64,000 nucleotides of DNA from Sistotremastrum niveocremeum HHB9708 (Eukaryota > Basidiomycota > Agaricomycetes > Sistotremastrales > Sistotremastraceae), in assembly GCA_001630475.1 (NCBI GenBank), contig KV419429.1, forward strand, positions 205,679 to 269,678, written 5' to 3'. This document shows, piece by piece, positions 23,883 through 35,351 of this stretch. The translations under genes were made by a program, and so were the position numbers. The notes beneath the pieces were generated by a model. It was not told where the DNA came from. It was given only the letters and a program-made list of their open reading frames with translations, and ran no database searches. Position 1 is the first letter of the stretch. Each line of letters starts with the position of its first letter.

Positions 23883-24799
23883 GGATGGATATTTGCTTGA
23901 ACCTGAGGCTCCGAAGCTGGGGGGCGTGTGGTGGAAGGAGAGAAGGTGTGGTCTGGGCGTACTTTATATCGTCAGGGGGGCCAAATCCGAGGAATCGAGA
24001 GCGTCCGAAGCAGATGATATCATCTTCTCTCAAAATACCAGCGTCTTCTCTATGCCCGCCACAATAGTACCACAGCCTCGTTGAGCCGTAAATAGGCTCA
24101 ATAGCTATAGGGAAGTAACTGTGATTGACACCGATCATGGTCGCCGAGCATCTCTCACGAGTCGAACATGAGGCAACGTTGGATCCAGTAAGATTGGTCA
24201 CTGTTCACACCGATGAGACGTGGAATGTACACCTAGAATCAAAAACGCATTCGGGACGAGAGATTCTTGCAGCAGTCCCTTGGAAAACATTACTAACGTC
24301 AAAGGTCAACTTCGCCGGGATGACCGAATGGCAAGGGAAACACATTGAGAATATGAAGAGCTTTGGTCCCAGCCATCTCAGTAATTTGAATACCCCTGTC
24401 CGAGAATCTACCTCTGGGAAATAGACGGGGTTCAACGGGCATTCCGAGGTCACATCGCTGAGAAGTTGTGAAAGGGTCGGAAACTCGGCTGCAGTTACGC
24501 AACGACCCTGGACAACAAATGTAGTCTAGGCAGCACAACGCGCATCCATCGACTTCGTCAAAAGTTTTCCGATTTTACTCTCTGCTATATTTATTTATGC
24601 CCGGTTCTGGACCTTCAACAGCTTCACTCAGGGGTGTAGGCTCAAATATGGAATCAAATATGTGTCGGGCTTATGTCCGATAGGCCGATGCCAACTCTCC
24701 AGCACCCGTATTTCAGCACATCAGTATTTATCGGAGTCTGCCAGGACTGTACAGCACTATATGGGAAGGAAGGTCCGCGATAAAGGTCGAGATTTATTT
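23883..24799. other. intergenic: promoter of P450 D, 3' end of LtrA gene
   Basis: No gene supported. A plus-strand frame at 24125-24424 (starting MTPIMVAEHLSRVEHEATL) is open for 99 codons but has no motif. Confidence 0.45.
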
Positions 24800-27510
24800 T
24801 TAACGAGAGGAATTGAGGCGATCAGAGGCTCGATAGGACCGACGAGCGAAAAACCGCAACGACTGGAAGATAGGTATGTCATCAAACATGGGCAGACAGC
24901 AGGCAAAGACACGGCTCACCATCTCAATCAAGTTCTGCACGATAAGTAATAGAGCGAAGGACGGCAGACTGCCTCGCAAATCAATAAATTGAACGCGATC
25001 CGCGCAATAGGTCGACTCACATCCACGGCGTCAGAGCAAATCTCCACATCGCAGCTATAGGTTGATCATCGGTTTCTAAAAGGGATCTTCCACTCCCAGC
25101 GTCCATGATGGTTAAGAAGGAGAACCCCAACCCTCCTAGCATCCGCGAAAGAATGATGCCCCATTCGTAACGATCTGTAGACGTTTGAGATACTGAAACA
25201 CGATAGGGTTGGACGCAGAACGTACCCCGGGGCCACTGCTTTGAAACGTTCAGAATAGACAGAGTAATCAGAGTGCCGCCCTGTAGACGAATCAGTCTTG
25301 ATTGGCCAGATTGCGGGAGACTTCATACCGCAACGCCGGGGAACCAAAGAGCAGAATCGAGGCGAGATTTCATTAGGTCATTCATGAGATTCACAAAGCT
25401 GTCTTGCGTTGCGAGGGTACCTTCGCCGAATCCCTGCAGTTGAGCAGCGAGCAGAGAATCGGGGTCGGGTAAGGCATTGGATTGCTATACGTATGACGTC
25501 ATCATCTGTGCGTTAAAGAAGCGTTGTAGTACCAACCTCAAAAACAGTCTTCACGATATTCACAACCTGCTTCAACTTCGACATTGTCTCGGCATCTGGA
25601 TCGCTCGGCGAGCTCGCATTGTTCATCTGCTTGACGAATTCGGCCAGAGACATGCCCAATGTGGCAAACGTGGCGTTAGCTTGGGGGAATTGATCAACTG
25701 ATAAGCTCCCCGTTGCGTTCAAGATATCCTGAGTAAAGTCGAGGACGACCGTGATCGCTTGTTGGAGATTCTAGTAGAAATGAGTCACTACAAGGCGAGA
25801 AAGCCGGAGGAGCGAGTACATACCACCCAAGCGACCAGGAGTGCTGAAGCTGATTTTGTTGTATTCATATAATGATTGAATACGACATTGGAGATACTCA
25901 CCTTGCAGCATCAAAATTAATGTAGCCATGAAAGGAAAGTGCATGAAGAACCAGAACAGAACGCCATGATCACCTCGGTCGCCACGAAATGTGTTTGATT
26001 CGCTTCCGAAATAAAGAGAGAATATGCCGACGATGATTACGCCTGCGCTAATGATGACGCCGACGCTCTGGGGTCCAAATCCGACGTATCCAACTATATA
26101 TTGAAATTTATTCGTGATCCGATCGAGGCCTGGGAAGAAATAAGCGAGCGCATAGCAGTATATGAAGGTACGCACCAGCGCCAAGGATGATGATGAACAA
26201 GACTGAACTTCGATTGTACATCGCTTCGGCCGAATACCGGACTCGGCCAATTTTATTGTTGGCTTTGAAGTGTAGGATGCATTCGAGGAGCAGAGGAAGG
26301 AACCATAAGACCAGCTTGGCGATGTTTCGTGGCCGGGTGGAACTGGTGGACTCTTCAAGTAGAAGTAGGAACGCGGTTGTGTAACAGAGGATGGACGCGA
26401 TGAGGGACGAAAGATGAACCATGATGCCAGGGCGATGAGCGGGACGCGAATACAGCAATACTGAGCAAGAAGATAAGTAGCGCTCAAAATCGAGGAACGA
26501 GGGGAAGAGACTCACCAAGTAGATATTGCAAAAGCAGAACAACTCGGCTGAGCGCCATACAGACCGAGATACCTTTTGCGTTAAGGATCGGTATCAGCGC
26601 GTCCCGATACATTTGAGCCTGAATGGTCGCGCCGTCCGTGGTACCCAATGCTGCCACAGAGTCAAAGAGTTCGGGATTAAAAGCGGGTGTCAGTCCCGTT
26701 GTTATATCGAAATTGTTCGTGAAAGCTGCCAACGCGCCGAAGAGGGCGAGGTTGAGGAAAGCGAAGCCGCGATGTAGCCAATCAGACTGTCGAAAACGGA
26801 TATTGTATGCGACTTGGCTGGCCCAGATCCACCAGACGAGAGCGAAGAAGCATAGGTACGATGTCGCGTTCTGGGTCGTATGAGATGGACTCTCGATGGG
26901 CTGGAGTGTAGGAACTGACCTGTGCTGTGACTATAGGTGTATTGTCCCTGCACAGATGATGTCTGATGAGTTTCCAATCGAATTACAGATCGGAGATACT
27001 CACGTGAGGTTGGTGAAGGCCGTCGTCATTGCAATCTCTAACACCTGTAATCATACCAAGCATCTTAGTCGGTTGCACACATACGGTAGGCATAGGATGT
27101 ACCAAATCGATCCATGGAACCTCTTCTGCCACAGTAAGCTCGCCCTCCTCTTCTTGATCCTCAAGCTCAGCCTTTTTCTCCTCATCCAAAGGTCCGAGTA
27201 GATGTACCCCTCTACCATGTTGAAATGGCGACTTCGTGAACGGAATGGATCCTGATTCCCGTTCTCGCCTTAGGGCCAGACTATCATACAGTGTATTGTG
27301 AGCAAATAACGCGTCATCAAACAATATAGTGATATGCTCACTCCTTTGGATCGGCGGATTTGATGAAAGTACCAAGGACACGCCTGCGTATCTCCCGTAC
27401 CATTTAATCCCCAGAAAAATAGAGAGAGCGACCGAAACCGTTGCCAGTGAACCAGAGGTCAACGCGGAGAAGAGAAGAGAGAGTCGAGACCAAGAGTTGA
27501 GTGTTCCCAT
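24800..27510 (-). CDS. LtrA-family multi-pass membrane protein
   Basis: Fungal member of the 'low temperature requirement A' (LtrA) membrane family; molecular function unknown. The start is MGTLNSWSRLSLLFSAL at 27510. After a hydrophilic acidic stretch (EEKKAELEDQEEEGEL) come LEIAMTTAFTNLT, WWIWASQVAYNIRFRQSD, WLHRGFAFLNLALFGALAA and MYRDALIPILNAKGIS, followed by several hydrophobic helices (SLIASILCYTTAFLLLLEE, VGYVGFGPQSVGVIISAGV, WFFMHFPFMATLILM). The last exons read MLGGLGFSFLTIMDAGSG, LPSFALLLIVQNLIEM and SLRFFARRSYRASDRLNSSR with a stop at 24800. The assignment rests on the WxxQxxYxxRFxxxDWxHR-type block and the topology. All splice joins used are GT-AG and in frame. No functional link to the neighbouring P450 can be seen. 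Confidence 0.8.
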
Positions 27511-27727
27511 GTTGCTGAACTGAGCAGCAACGGTCTCCTCCTCTGGCCATCATACATCAGCTCTATTCTGATCGCCTGCTTGGATGGTCGCGACCAGAAA
27601 GGGCGATCATGCTTATGTAAGCCACTTCAACTCAGGCGCACGTCGCATCCTCTGCCAAATTCTGGGACAATCTCCATGGTCAAAGTCGCATCTCAGCTCT
27701 CATCATTTACATTATGGGCCTGATAGG

Positions 27728-28213
27728 TCACTGTCCCCACAAGTTGGGATTATTTTCGACGCAGAGGACTGGCCGAACTGACCGATATTCCGGAGGTGTA
27801 ACTCGACCGACTGCGACGATAGTGCAAGCACCCGGGATCTTCTCTGAATCATGAACTGGGATGACCTTTGCATGGTGTAGAAGCTCGTAAAATTTCTCGG
27901 CCACATAGATGTCTACCGCCAACGCAGCAGGGCACACCGCATGCCACAGAAAACCCGTCACGGCTTTCTTTGCTTCCGCTCGAGCGTCCCCAAATGGACG
28001 CACTACCACTGGTCGAACGACAGGAACGACCTGGAGCTGGCTTGTCGGCATCAGTATCTTTGCTGTACCAGTGGTTCTCTTCGGCGTGATCGGCCCACAC
28101 CATGTTACCTGCGGGCGCTTCATGGCGATGTCTACTCTCCAAATGCTACAAATGCTACTAAAAGCCCCCGACACACACGTACTGGTGTCCGTTGTCTCCT
28201 GAAAATCTCTCAT
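27728..28213 (-). CDS. hypothetical protein, uncertain
   Basis: A 161-codon open frame ending PVLCVENNPNLWGQ. The middle (AKKAVTGFLWHAVCPAALA, then EKFYELLHHAKVIPVHDSE) looks protein-like, but an overlapping plus-strand frame (27909-28202) is also open and has a hydrophobic segment. No family recognised; either or neither may be real. Confidence 0.25.
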   Translation of the reverse strand: MRDFQETTDTSTCVSGAFSSICSIWRVDIAMKRPQVTWCGPITPKRTTGTAKILMPTSQLQVVPVVRPVVVRPFGDARAEAKKAVTGFLWHAVCPAALAVDIYVAEKFYELLHHAKVIPVHDSEKIPGACTIVAVGRVTPPEYRSVRPVLCVENNPNLWGQ

Positions 28214-31200
28214 CCTCTCGTGGGACTTCTGGACTATAATCCAAGGCGACTTTCATATGCATCCGATACACATCGTTTTATCCCTTGTCTTACTGGGCTT
28301 GGGTGCTCAATCGGCTCCCGTGCCACTTTCGCAGATCAGTAAGTCTCATTGCACTCCAATTTGAATTTGACCAAGCATGCGCAGCACTCCTTTCTAATGA
28401 CCTGACCTTATTAAGCATCAATAATCTTGAGTGTATGTCATTCAATCTGATCATCCTTCAAGGGACATTCTAATCGAGGGATCACATCTAGCCTATCTAG
28501 AGATCATGAGTATTCGATCCTCCAAGTCGGAGCTATCATCTAAGGCTTTGATACCAAGAGACCCACCTGCGGTGGAGCAGGAGAGAAATCATGTGACGTA
28601 CAGGTGTCTCGTAGGTCATAATTGCACACATGATTGCGACCTTCTAATCTTTGACATAGTTGAATTTACCATTGTGCGTTGTTTCTGGTTTACTTCGCAG
28701 TCGTGAACGATTTGACGCCCAAACAGATCAGACCTGAAGGCTGTGGAGGACTTGGGCAGCCTTCCTGCGACTTGAATTAACGCGTGAGGTTAATTTACCC
28801 ATCTTCATAAACTATTCAGTGGCATAATTCATTCTTTCTACAGTCTCGCGATCCTCCGACATCAATACAAAGCGCGTCACCTGTCGTATTGAGCTCTCGG
28901 AGATCACTCGGGACTGAAACGTCTCTGGGGAAGAGACTTTCTTGAAAACCGGTATCAACACTATTCTTGCTGATCAGGATCGTGTTCGAGAGACAGATTC
29001 AGTCGCAGGACTAATACTCAGCGACACAAAATTCACGCCTAGATATAATCTACTCTATGGACTGTTTATTAGCTATAGTATAGAGAGCCTTCATTCAGCT
29101 TGATACGAGATGTGCTGTCAAAAGTACTCCAACTGATGCTCAGACACGGTTGATCGTTCGAAATCTGATGGATGACATTTGGGAACAGACAACCGTTGCA
29201 CGATGTCGCAAAAATGAGAAAATCCTGATCAGGCTCTGACGGACCTTACGGTGATATCAGGCGAGATCAAGAGAGTCGTACCGGATGATCGAGCCCTCAT
29301 CAGACAATATCAGGTCCATCGGATCGGGCGCAGTCTTATGCATGGCCATCGCTTGGATTGAAGCAGCTGGCCCCGGCTGCTAGAGCTTGGTCAGACTGTC
29401 AAAGTTGTCTGTTCACGAACATCAGGAGGGTCGAGTGAGCTTGTCAGGGTGGATTGCAACATATCAGTGCTGCCGAGGAACATGATCTTTGTGTTATATG
29501 TTAAATAGTCTCTCCATTCTAGCCAACTCCAATAGACTCAATAGGTTGGGGGTTTCAGGCGAGATACAGAGTAAGAGTTTGAAGCAAGAGTCCTATGAAC
29601 ATGTGTATAAACCTATTGCCGGCTGTACTGCCCTTTCATTCTCTCCTTTGTAGGCGTGACATTCGAGCCGAATTCCTGCTCAGCGGGTTGCACGCAAAGA
29701 AATTACGGAATGTAATATCTGGAAATTCAATTCACCAATGTGTCTTGGCGAATATATGGTCCAGCTGCTCCAGCATACCCGGATACTGACTGGGCTCAGA
29801 ACGCTGAGACCCCGTCTCCAAATTGCTTGTATCCGTTAGAGCGGACCTTGATGATGGACTTGGCTGCAAACCAGTAGCTCAAGAAGACAGAGCCTAAGAA
29901 AGTCAATGAGAAGTGCTGAGGGATTGTGTGAATAGAGAGACCAAAGATATTATGCGGCTCGGCGAGTGAATGTGGCTCGGACGAGAAGAGAGCCGTCTGA
30001 AGTGCACACGATTGATATCAGCGGGATGAAGACTGACGAACAACGATGATCGTACATACGTGGGAATTGCCCCTCCAATGCCTCCATCTTCTGAATCCAA
30101 GAATGAAAGGCACTTTGAGAGTTGACAGTTGTCAATGGATAGCCAGCGAGACAAGACTTTACTGAGAGTGATATGAACCCGATACTACTCAACTTCTAAT
30201 AGGGAGGCCCAAATACCTACGTGTGAGATTTCGAGGTATCAGAAGATGTCGACAGTGTACAGGCTGTTGCCTACGAACGCGTTGCGGCCTTTCAAGTTAA
30301 ACAAGTTTGCTGCAGCACTAGTTAGGTACCAGACCATGAACGCTCTTGCTGACATAGAGGAAAACCAAAGAAGGTTGCGGATGCATGCCTAACGAAGGCA
30401 GGTCGTTGACATTGGTGATACTGATGGCGTCGACGCCGACGGTGAACGCTGAACCCCTTGAAGTTGAGCGCTGAGCAGCTGCGGCGGCGTCAGAAACTCG
30501 GAAGCGCAAGCCGAAAATTTCCAAGTCAAGCTCCAAGTGAGAAAGCTAGCCTCAACGTTCCCGACTAACCAAGTCTATTCTTTTCGTTGATCTATGCGGC
30601 ACTGATGCGCCACCGTCTGGAGAATCGTGATATGACCAATCGCGTAGCCATTGACTCGCTACCGGTCAAAAAAATGACCGGTCGGAGATTTTGTCTGCGG
30701 AAACTTTGATGAGGGCAGTGTATAATCCTACCCTGCCTGTGCTACGCTAAAGTCTAGATAGTATAGTGGTTCTGCACCGGTACTCGCGCGATCTGGTCCG
30801 CCGATCGAATCTTAGAATAGCTTAAATATATCGGTAGCGTTGAATTTAATAAATCGGTTTCTCTGGTCCACTGTGAATGTAGTCACTCCTAACGGATATC
30901 GCTAATGTGTGGCTGTAAAGCCATTGCTCTTAGTAAAATCGAAACATGTAACATAGTTCAATTACTCCTCGCTCGATACAAAGATCAGGTAACAAAGGCG
31001 AAACGCGTAGTCGTAAAGCAGGGTACACATGAAGCTACATCAAGTATCAAGTAAGGCGACGGAATAAAGTCAGAGTTACACTTTTGGCTCTTTTCTCATA
31101 TTCGAGCGTAAAATCCGATCAATAGAATAAGACTCACCGAGCAATCATATCGGCCTGCTCAGTGCTCTCGCTTCGTCTGATCAGAGGATTGATCGAACTT

Positions 31201-31811
31201 GATCAACCCGATCTTCTTACTCGGCTAATCTGATCGCGGCTCATCGAGCGTGCCGAAGGCTCCGATAGACCCGTTCAACCGGTTCAGTTGAGTTGACGTG
31301 GCCTGGTCAGGCAATATCAGATCACTCGGGAGGTATTATACATCTCATAAGATTTAGTGTCATTCCTATTTACTTCATCAGGCGCCGAAAATCTTATTGC
31401 CTTATATGACAGGATAAGGCAAAATCCGACGAAAACCATTTTTGCGACAGAATGAAAATATAATGTAGTCATTACGCAATCAACGTTAATCAACTTAACC
31501 TCAAACCTCAACCAGCAACCTCGGAAGTTGACCCAGCCATGATGCATGATTAGGGAGCCCTGGTCTGAAACGATCTCGGAGCCTTTGACCTTTGACTAAC
31601 GGGGATAAAAGTCATGAGCCATCACTGCAAAAGATGGTACCTCAACTTGTGTCCAGATCTTGAGGGCGCCTCTACCAAATTCGGAAGAACCGCTCAATCA
31701 CTCGACATACACGAGTTATACTTGAACCATCACTCAAGCACATCATGAATCGTCCCATCGTCGACTCTCCGCTCATCATCCCTTTCACGGTCGTACGCAG
31801 TCGCGGAAAAC
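28214..31811. other. gene-poor region
   Basis: About 3.6 kb with only short, motif-free open frames. CpG is present, so it is not part of the depleted block described at 53.7 kb. No terminal repeats recognised. It may hold decayed repeat sequence. Confidence 0.4.
30757..30822 (+). other. tRNA-like promoter motifs (possible SINE or tRNA relic)
   Basis: TAGTATAGTGG matches a pol III A box, and about 40 bp later GATCGAATC is close to a B box (GTTCGAATC). The acceptor and T stems do not pair, so it is not a working tRNA gene. Confidence 0.25.
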
Positions 31812-33868
31812 ATGGCAGATATTCCTCCAGCTTTCCAGGCAGAATGGGAATTGCTGCTGTCGACGATGGAGCAACTTCGGGTGGATAATTATAATTGTGG
31901 TATGTACCAGAGCGTAAGATATACTGCACTCTAATATGATGGATCATTTAGCTGCTGCGGTGACTTGGTTGGCGTATGACGTCCTCTTGACTTTCTCAGA
32001 AGAAGTGCGTTGAGCATAATATCTCATGGAAACCAGACCGATTAATTGGTTTATAGTACAAGTATATTTGGAGGTAAGAAGATGATACCCCGCCCTCATG
32101 TATATAAATTCGAAATCCGTTGTCCAGAAGATCGTGGTCGTTTTTACCCAAAGCCCTGTACATTTTCGCTCGATACTATGGAATATTTCAACTCAGGTGC
32201 GTTCAGCCTTTCATGCTTGGAGTGTATTTAACTCAGATGAAAATGTAGCTTCCTATTACAAGGTATCCCTGCGCTGATCCGTCCTCCATCTTTATCTCTG
32301 AACGAAACCTAGTCAGCACGAGCACGACCACAACACCAAAAGTAAACTTCTCAATCCTTGATTTAACGAGAATACTAATTGTAGTTACTCGATGTGAAAC
32401 AGTTGTCAGTCCTTCGTCCACCATCTCGTAGACCTTGAATAAGTGATCCGTTCAGTTGTCATTTTTGGTTCTGGTTCTATGATATGTAAGTTAACCTTCG
32501 ATATCAGGGACTCGGAGTCCTGGATTTCACCATTTTTATAGAAGCGGCTTCAGTGTCTTCTCATTGATAGTGAACATCATATTCGTTATGAGGTTGCATG
32601 CCCTATTTAATCGCAATAGTAAACGTGAGAATATTCTTCCCATAACCACAATCAAGTTCATTGTTCTGAATATCGACCTGTAGTTCTGATCGCACTTGTC
32701 GGGCTGGTACTCCGTGCGCCAATCTTCTCATCCAACCTCCCTATGACTAACTCAATCACAATTTCCTCAAACATATAGTGCCGCTCGCCGTAAGCTCTTC
32801 ATTGGCAGCCGAAACGATTTATACCCTGACACACGACCCGATAATAGGGAGAACTCTATAGCATAACAAACAATACGATTGGCGATCAAGTAATCCCGCG
32901 ACCAATACCGAATTTCCCAGGTTGCATCCCAACAAACAGGGCAACAAAACGCACTCTTATAGCGTGGATTCCAAATATGTTGATAGGATGTAAGTGATTT
33001 TCCATCCGCGCCAACCATTTTTAACTGCGTCTGCAGTGACTTTTTTTCTACTGACTTCGTACAGAATATTCCTGATGTTGCAAGAACAATTACCTCAAGG
33101 GAACTTGAGATCGTGGAATAAACGTCAAATGAGGCCGTTACTCGGTCCGATGTTGACGCAGTTTATGCAAGACGGCGCTTTGTACTTTGCAATGTTTGTT
33201 TCCTTCTCCGTCCCTAGTGTAAAATCTGACGCTTTGGCTCGCAGAATATTCCGTACGTCACCACTGGCAATTTCAGGCTACGGATGTCCGTTCTCATTCG
33301 CGGTTTAAAGTTACAACTTTGACCTGCACCATAATGACGATGATCCAAAAGTCCGAGGCATTCACGACAGTTGCATATCCGTAATTCACTTTCTATCCCT
33401 TGCGAACCATACACTCACAATAATACCAGGTGGCTTGCAGCAGTCTACTCGTTCGCTGTAAGTCCTCATTTCATTCTTCCTCATCAACCCAATATTAATT
33501 TCATCAAGGGATCTCGTCTGATCATTAACCTTCGTCGAGTCTCGATCACCGCCTCGACGAGCCGCAACGTCCTGGTATCGACCCAAAAGCCAGAGACACT
33601 CGAACTCCATTTCCGCCCCGGTGTGAATCCTTTGCATGCGCATCCGAATTTGGGAGTTCAAGATCGGGATGTAATATCCACTCAGAGCAGTCGTCCGTCA
33701 TATATCTTCCATTTTCAGGAAGGTTTGCTGAAGGATCGTACAGAGACATTCGTTGACGAATCAGCATCAGCGGACGATGGTCATGATGGACCGGCAGATG
33801 TGGACAGTGATTTCGATCCTTCACTAGGCTCATTCATCGTCGCCGAGGACGTCACAGACGAATCATAA
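31812..33868 (+). CDS. DUF6533-type seven-helix membrane protein
   Basis: Member of a large basidiomycete family of predicted multi-pass membrane proteins with an N-terminal DUF6533 domain; function unknown. The start is MADIPPAFQAEWELLLSTM at 31812. The hallmark follows across introns: VTWLAYDVLLTFSEE, YKYIWRRSWSFLPKALY and IFARYYGIFQL. Later helices include VNIIFVMRLHALFNRNSKR (near 32570-32630) and LTQFMQDGALYFAM (near 33150-33190). The end is hydrophilic: GSRLIINLR, then an acidic tail ending GSFIVAEDVTDES. The exons between 32250 and 33000 are short and least certain. The start was chosen because it is the first ATG in frame with the DUF6533 exon. Confidence 0.8.
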
Positions 33869-34415
33869 GTCAAACTTCTTTCCATTTGACCAAGACGAAT
33901 AAATCGATTCATTAATAGATGAAGTACAAAGACAGAATTGTATTTATTTCCTAATTTTACTACTTTAGTCAAGTGTTGAACAGACACACGATACAAGACA
34001 CTCAGACAGAAAGACCGGAATATAATAGTACGTTAGACAAACAAGAAGAAATTTGGTAAGGTAAGAGTTAGGAAAGGGTTACGACGCGGAAAGGTGCTAG
34101 AGTAGTAAACAAGGAATGTGGGATGATATCTGAGAGGATGGACATCTGAGAAACACAAGGAAGCGATAAGCTTAGGGTACAATAAGGAAAGTGAGAAGCC
34201 CGAGGCTGATATCAGGGCGATGAGATGGAGAGAGAAATGGGATATCTAAAGTCGATAAGAAAGAAGATCAAATCAGGTCAGATAAAGATGATGACAATCT
34301 TGTCGCAGTCGAATCCAAAATGCCGAATGACGAATGACAAACGCGAGCCCAAGGATGGAAAAAGGCCAGAACCAAGAAAAGTGGAAGGGAAAGAAGGACA
34401 ATCGACGCGATACGA
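33869..34415. other. intergenic, convergent 3' ends
   Basis: Purine-rich on the plus strand; no gene. It probably holds the 3' untranslated regions of the flanking genes. Confidence 0.45.
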
Positions 34416-35351
34416 TCACCCTTCCTCATCACTACTCCACTCACTCTTTCTCTTCCCTTTCCACCCCGATCCAGGTCTTCCGATGCCGAGTCCCTTCTGC
34501 GCCAGTTGCTGTTGCTGCTTTTGCGAAGCCATCGTCTGCATATCAAAGTACTCCGCAGACGTCGACACGCTATTCCCAAACAACGCAGCCGGCTTCCCCT
34601 TCTTCATCTTACTCCCCACGATCTTAATCCCTCTATTCCCCGCACCGCCAATAGCCCGCATCTCGATCACTTCGATCACTTCGACTTGATCCTCGGATGC
34701 GGAGCCGTAGGCTGATGTTGTTGTGGAGTGCGAGGAGAATTTGGAGGAATGGGGAGAGGGAGGAAGGGAGTTGGCGGGTGTGTAGGGATATGAGGGATCG
34801 AAATCGACGGCTTTTCCTTTCCCTTTATCGGTGGTGGGGATTGGAATGGACGTCGTAGGTGAAGGTGGGACATAGGTGATATTGGTATTGACAACGTTAG
34901 TACCATCGGTCATGTCGCTGTCGGTGGTAGTGGTCGTCGTCGTCGTGGTAGTAGCAGAAGTCGATGCTTCCGAGACGGAAGACATCGTCGACATCGTCGG
35001 TGAAGTCGGTGAAGGAAGCGATGGCAATGGAGGAAGAGGCGGAACCGGCGGAATAGCACCATTCAACGAACTCCTCACTTTACTTCTCGTCCGACTAACA
35101 CTCCTCGCTCTCCCCCCTCCATTCGAACTCGAACTTGAACTCGGCGAATTCGAATAACTCGGCACAGCAAGTCTAGCCAACCCCGTCGGCCGACTCTTCT
35201 TCTTCTCCCTCTCCCTCATCTCTTTCTCATATTGTTGCGTTCTACGATTTTCTTTCTCTTCTTCGTCTTCCTCCCACAACTCCCAAGCCTGCTCTTCAAC
35301 AAGCACCTCAAGGCGTCCCCTTCTCTCCACCCGGGAACGCTTAACTAACCG
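34416..35351 (-). CDS. in-frame extension downstream of the DUF3602 gene, or separate Ser/Thr-rich protein
   Basis: About 311 sense codons run without interruption from the base after the DUF3602 stop codon to a stop at 34416, in the same frame. The first ATG comes about 45 codons in (MREREKKKSRPTG), yet the codons before it look coding: charged and coiled-coil-like (EEQAWELWEEDEEEK). Then follow a basic Ser/Arg segment, proline runs (GAIPPVPPLPPLPSLP), a Thr run, and a C-terminal part with MRAIGGAGNRGIKIVGSKM and a basic end (GKRKSEWSSDEEG). No known domain. It is either the tail of a stop-readthrough form of the DUF3602 protein, part of the same gene by an unrecognised splice, or a separate gene with a hidden upstream exon. 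Confidence 0.5.
   Translation of the reverse strand, partial: RLVKRSRVERRGRLEVLVEEQAWELWEEDEEEKENRRTQQYEKEMREREKKKSRPTGLARLAVPSYSNSPSSSSSSNGGGRARSVSRTRSKVRSSLNGAIPPVPPLPPLPSLPSPTSPTMSTMSSVSEASTSATTTTTTTTTTDSDMTDGTNVVNTNITYVPPSPTTSIPIPTTDKGKGKAVDFDPSYPYTPANSLPPSPHSSKFSSHSTTTSAYGSASEDQVEVIEVIEMRAIGGAGNRGIKIVGSKMKKGKPAALFGNSVSTSAEYFDMQTMASQKQQQQLAQKGLGIGRPGSGWKGKRKSEWSSDEEG

Noticed and set aside
34876-35157. Valine-rich plus-strand frame at 34.9-35.1 kb
   Set aside because: It is the antisense of a Thr run and proline runs in the minus-strand frame.
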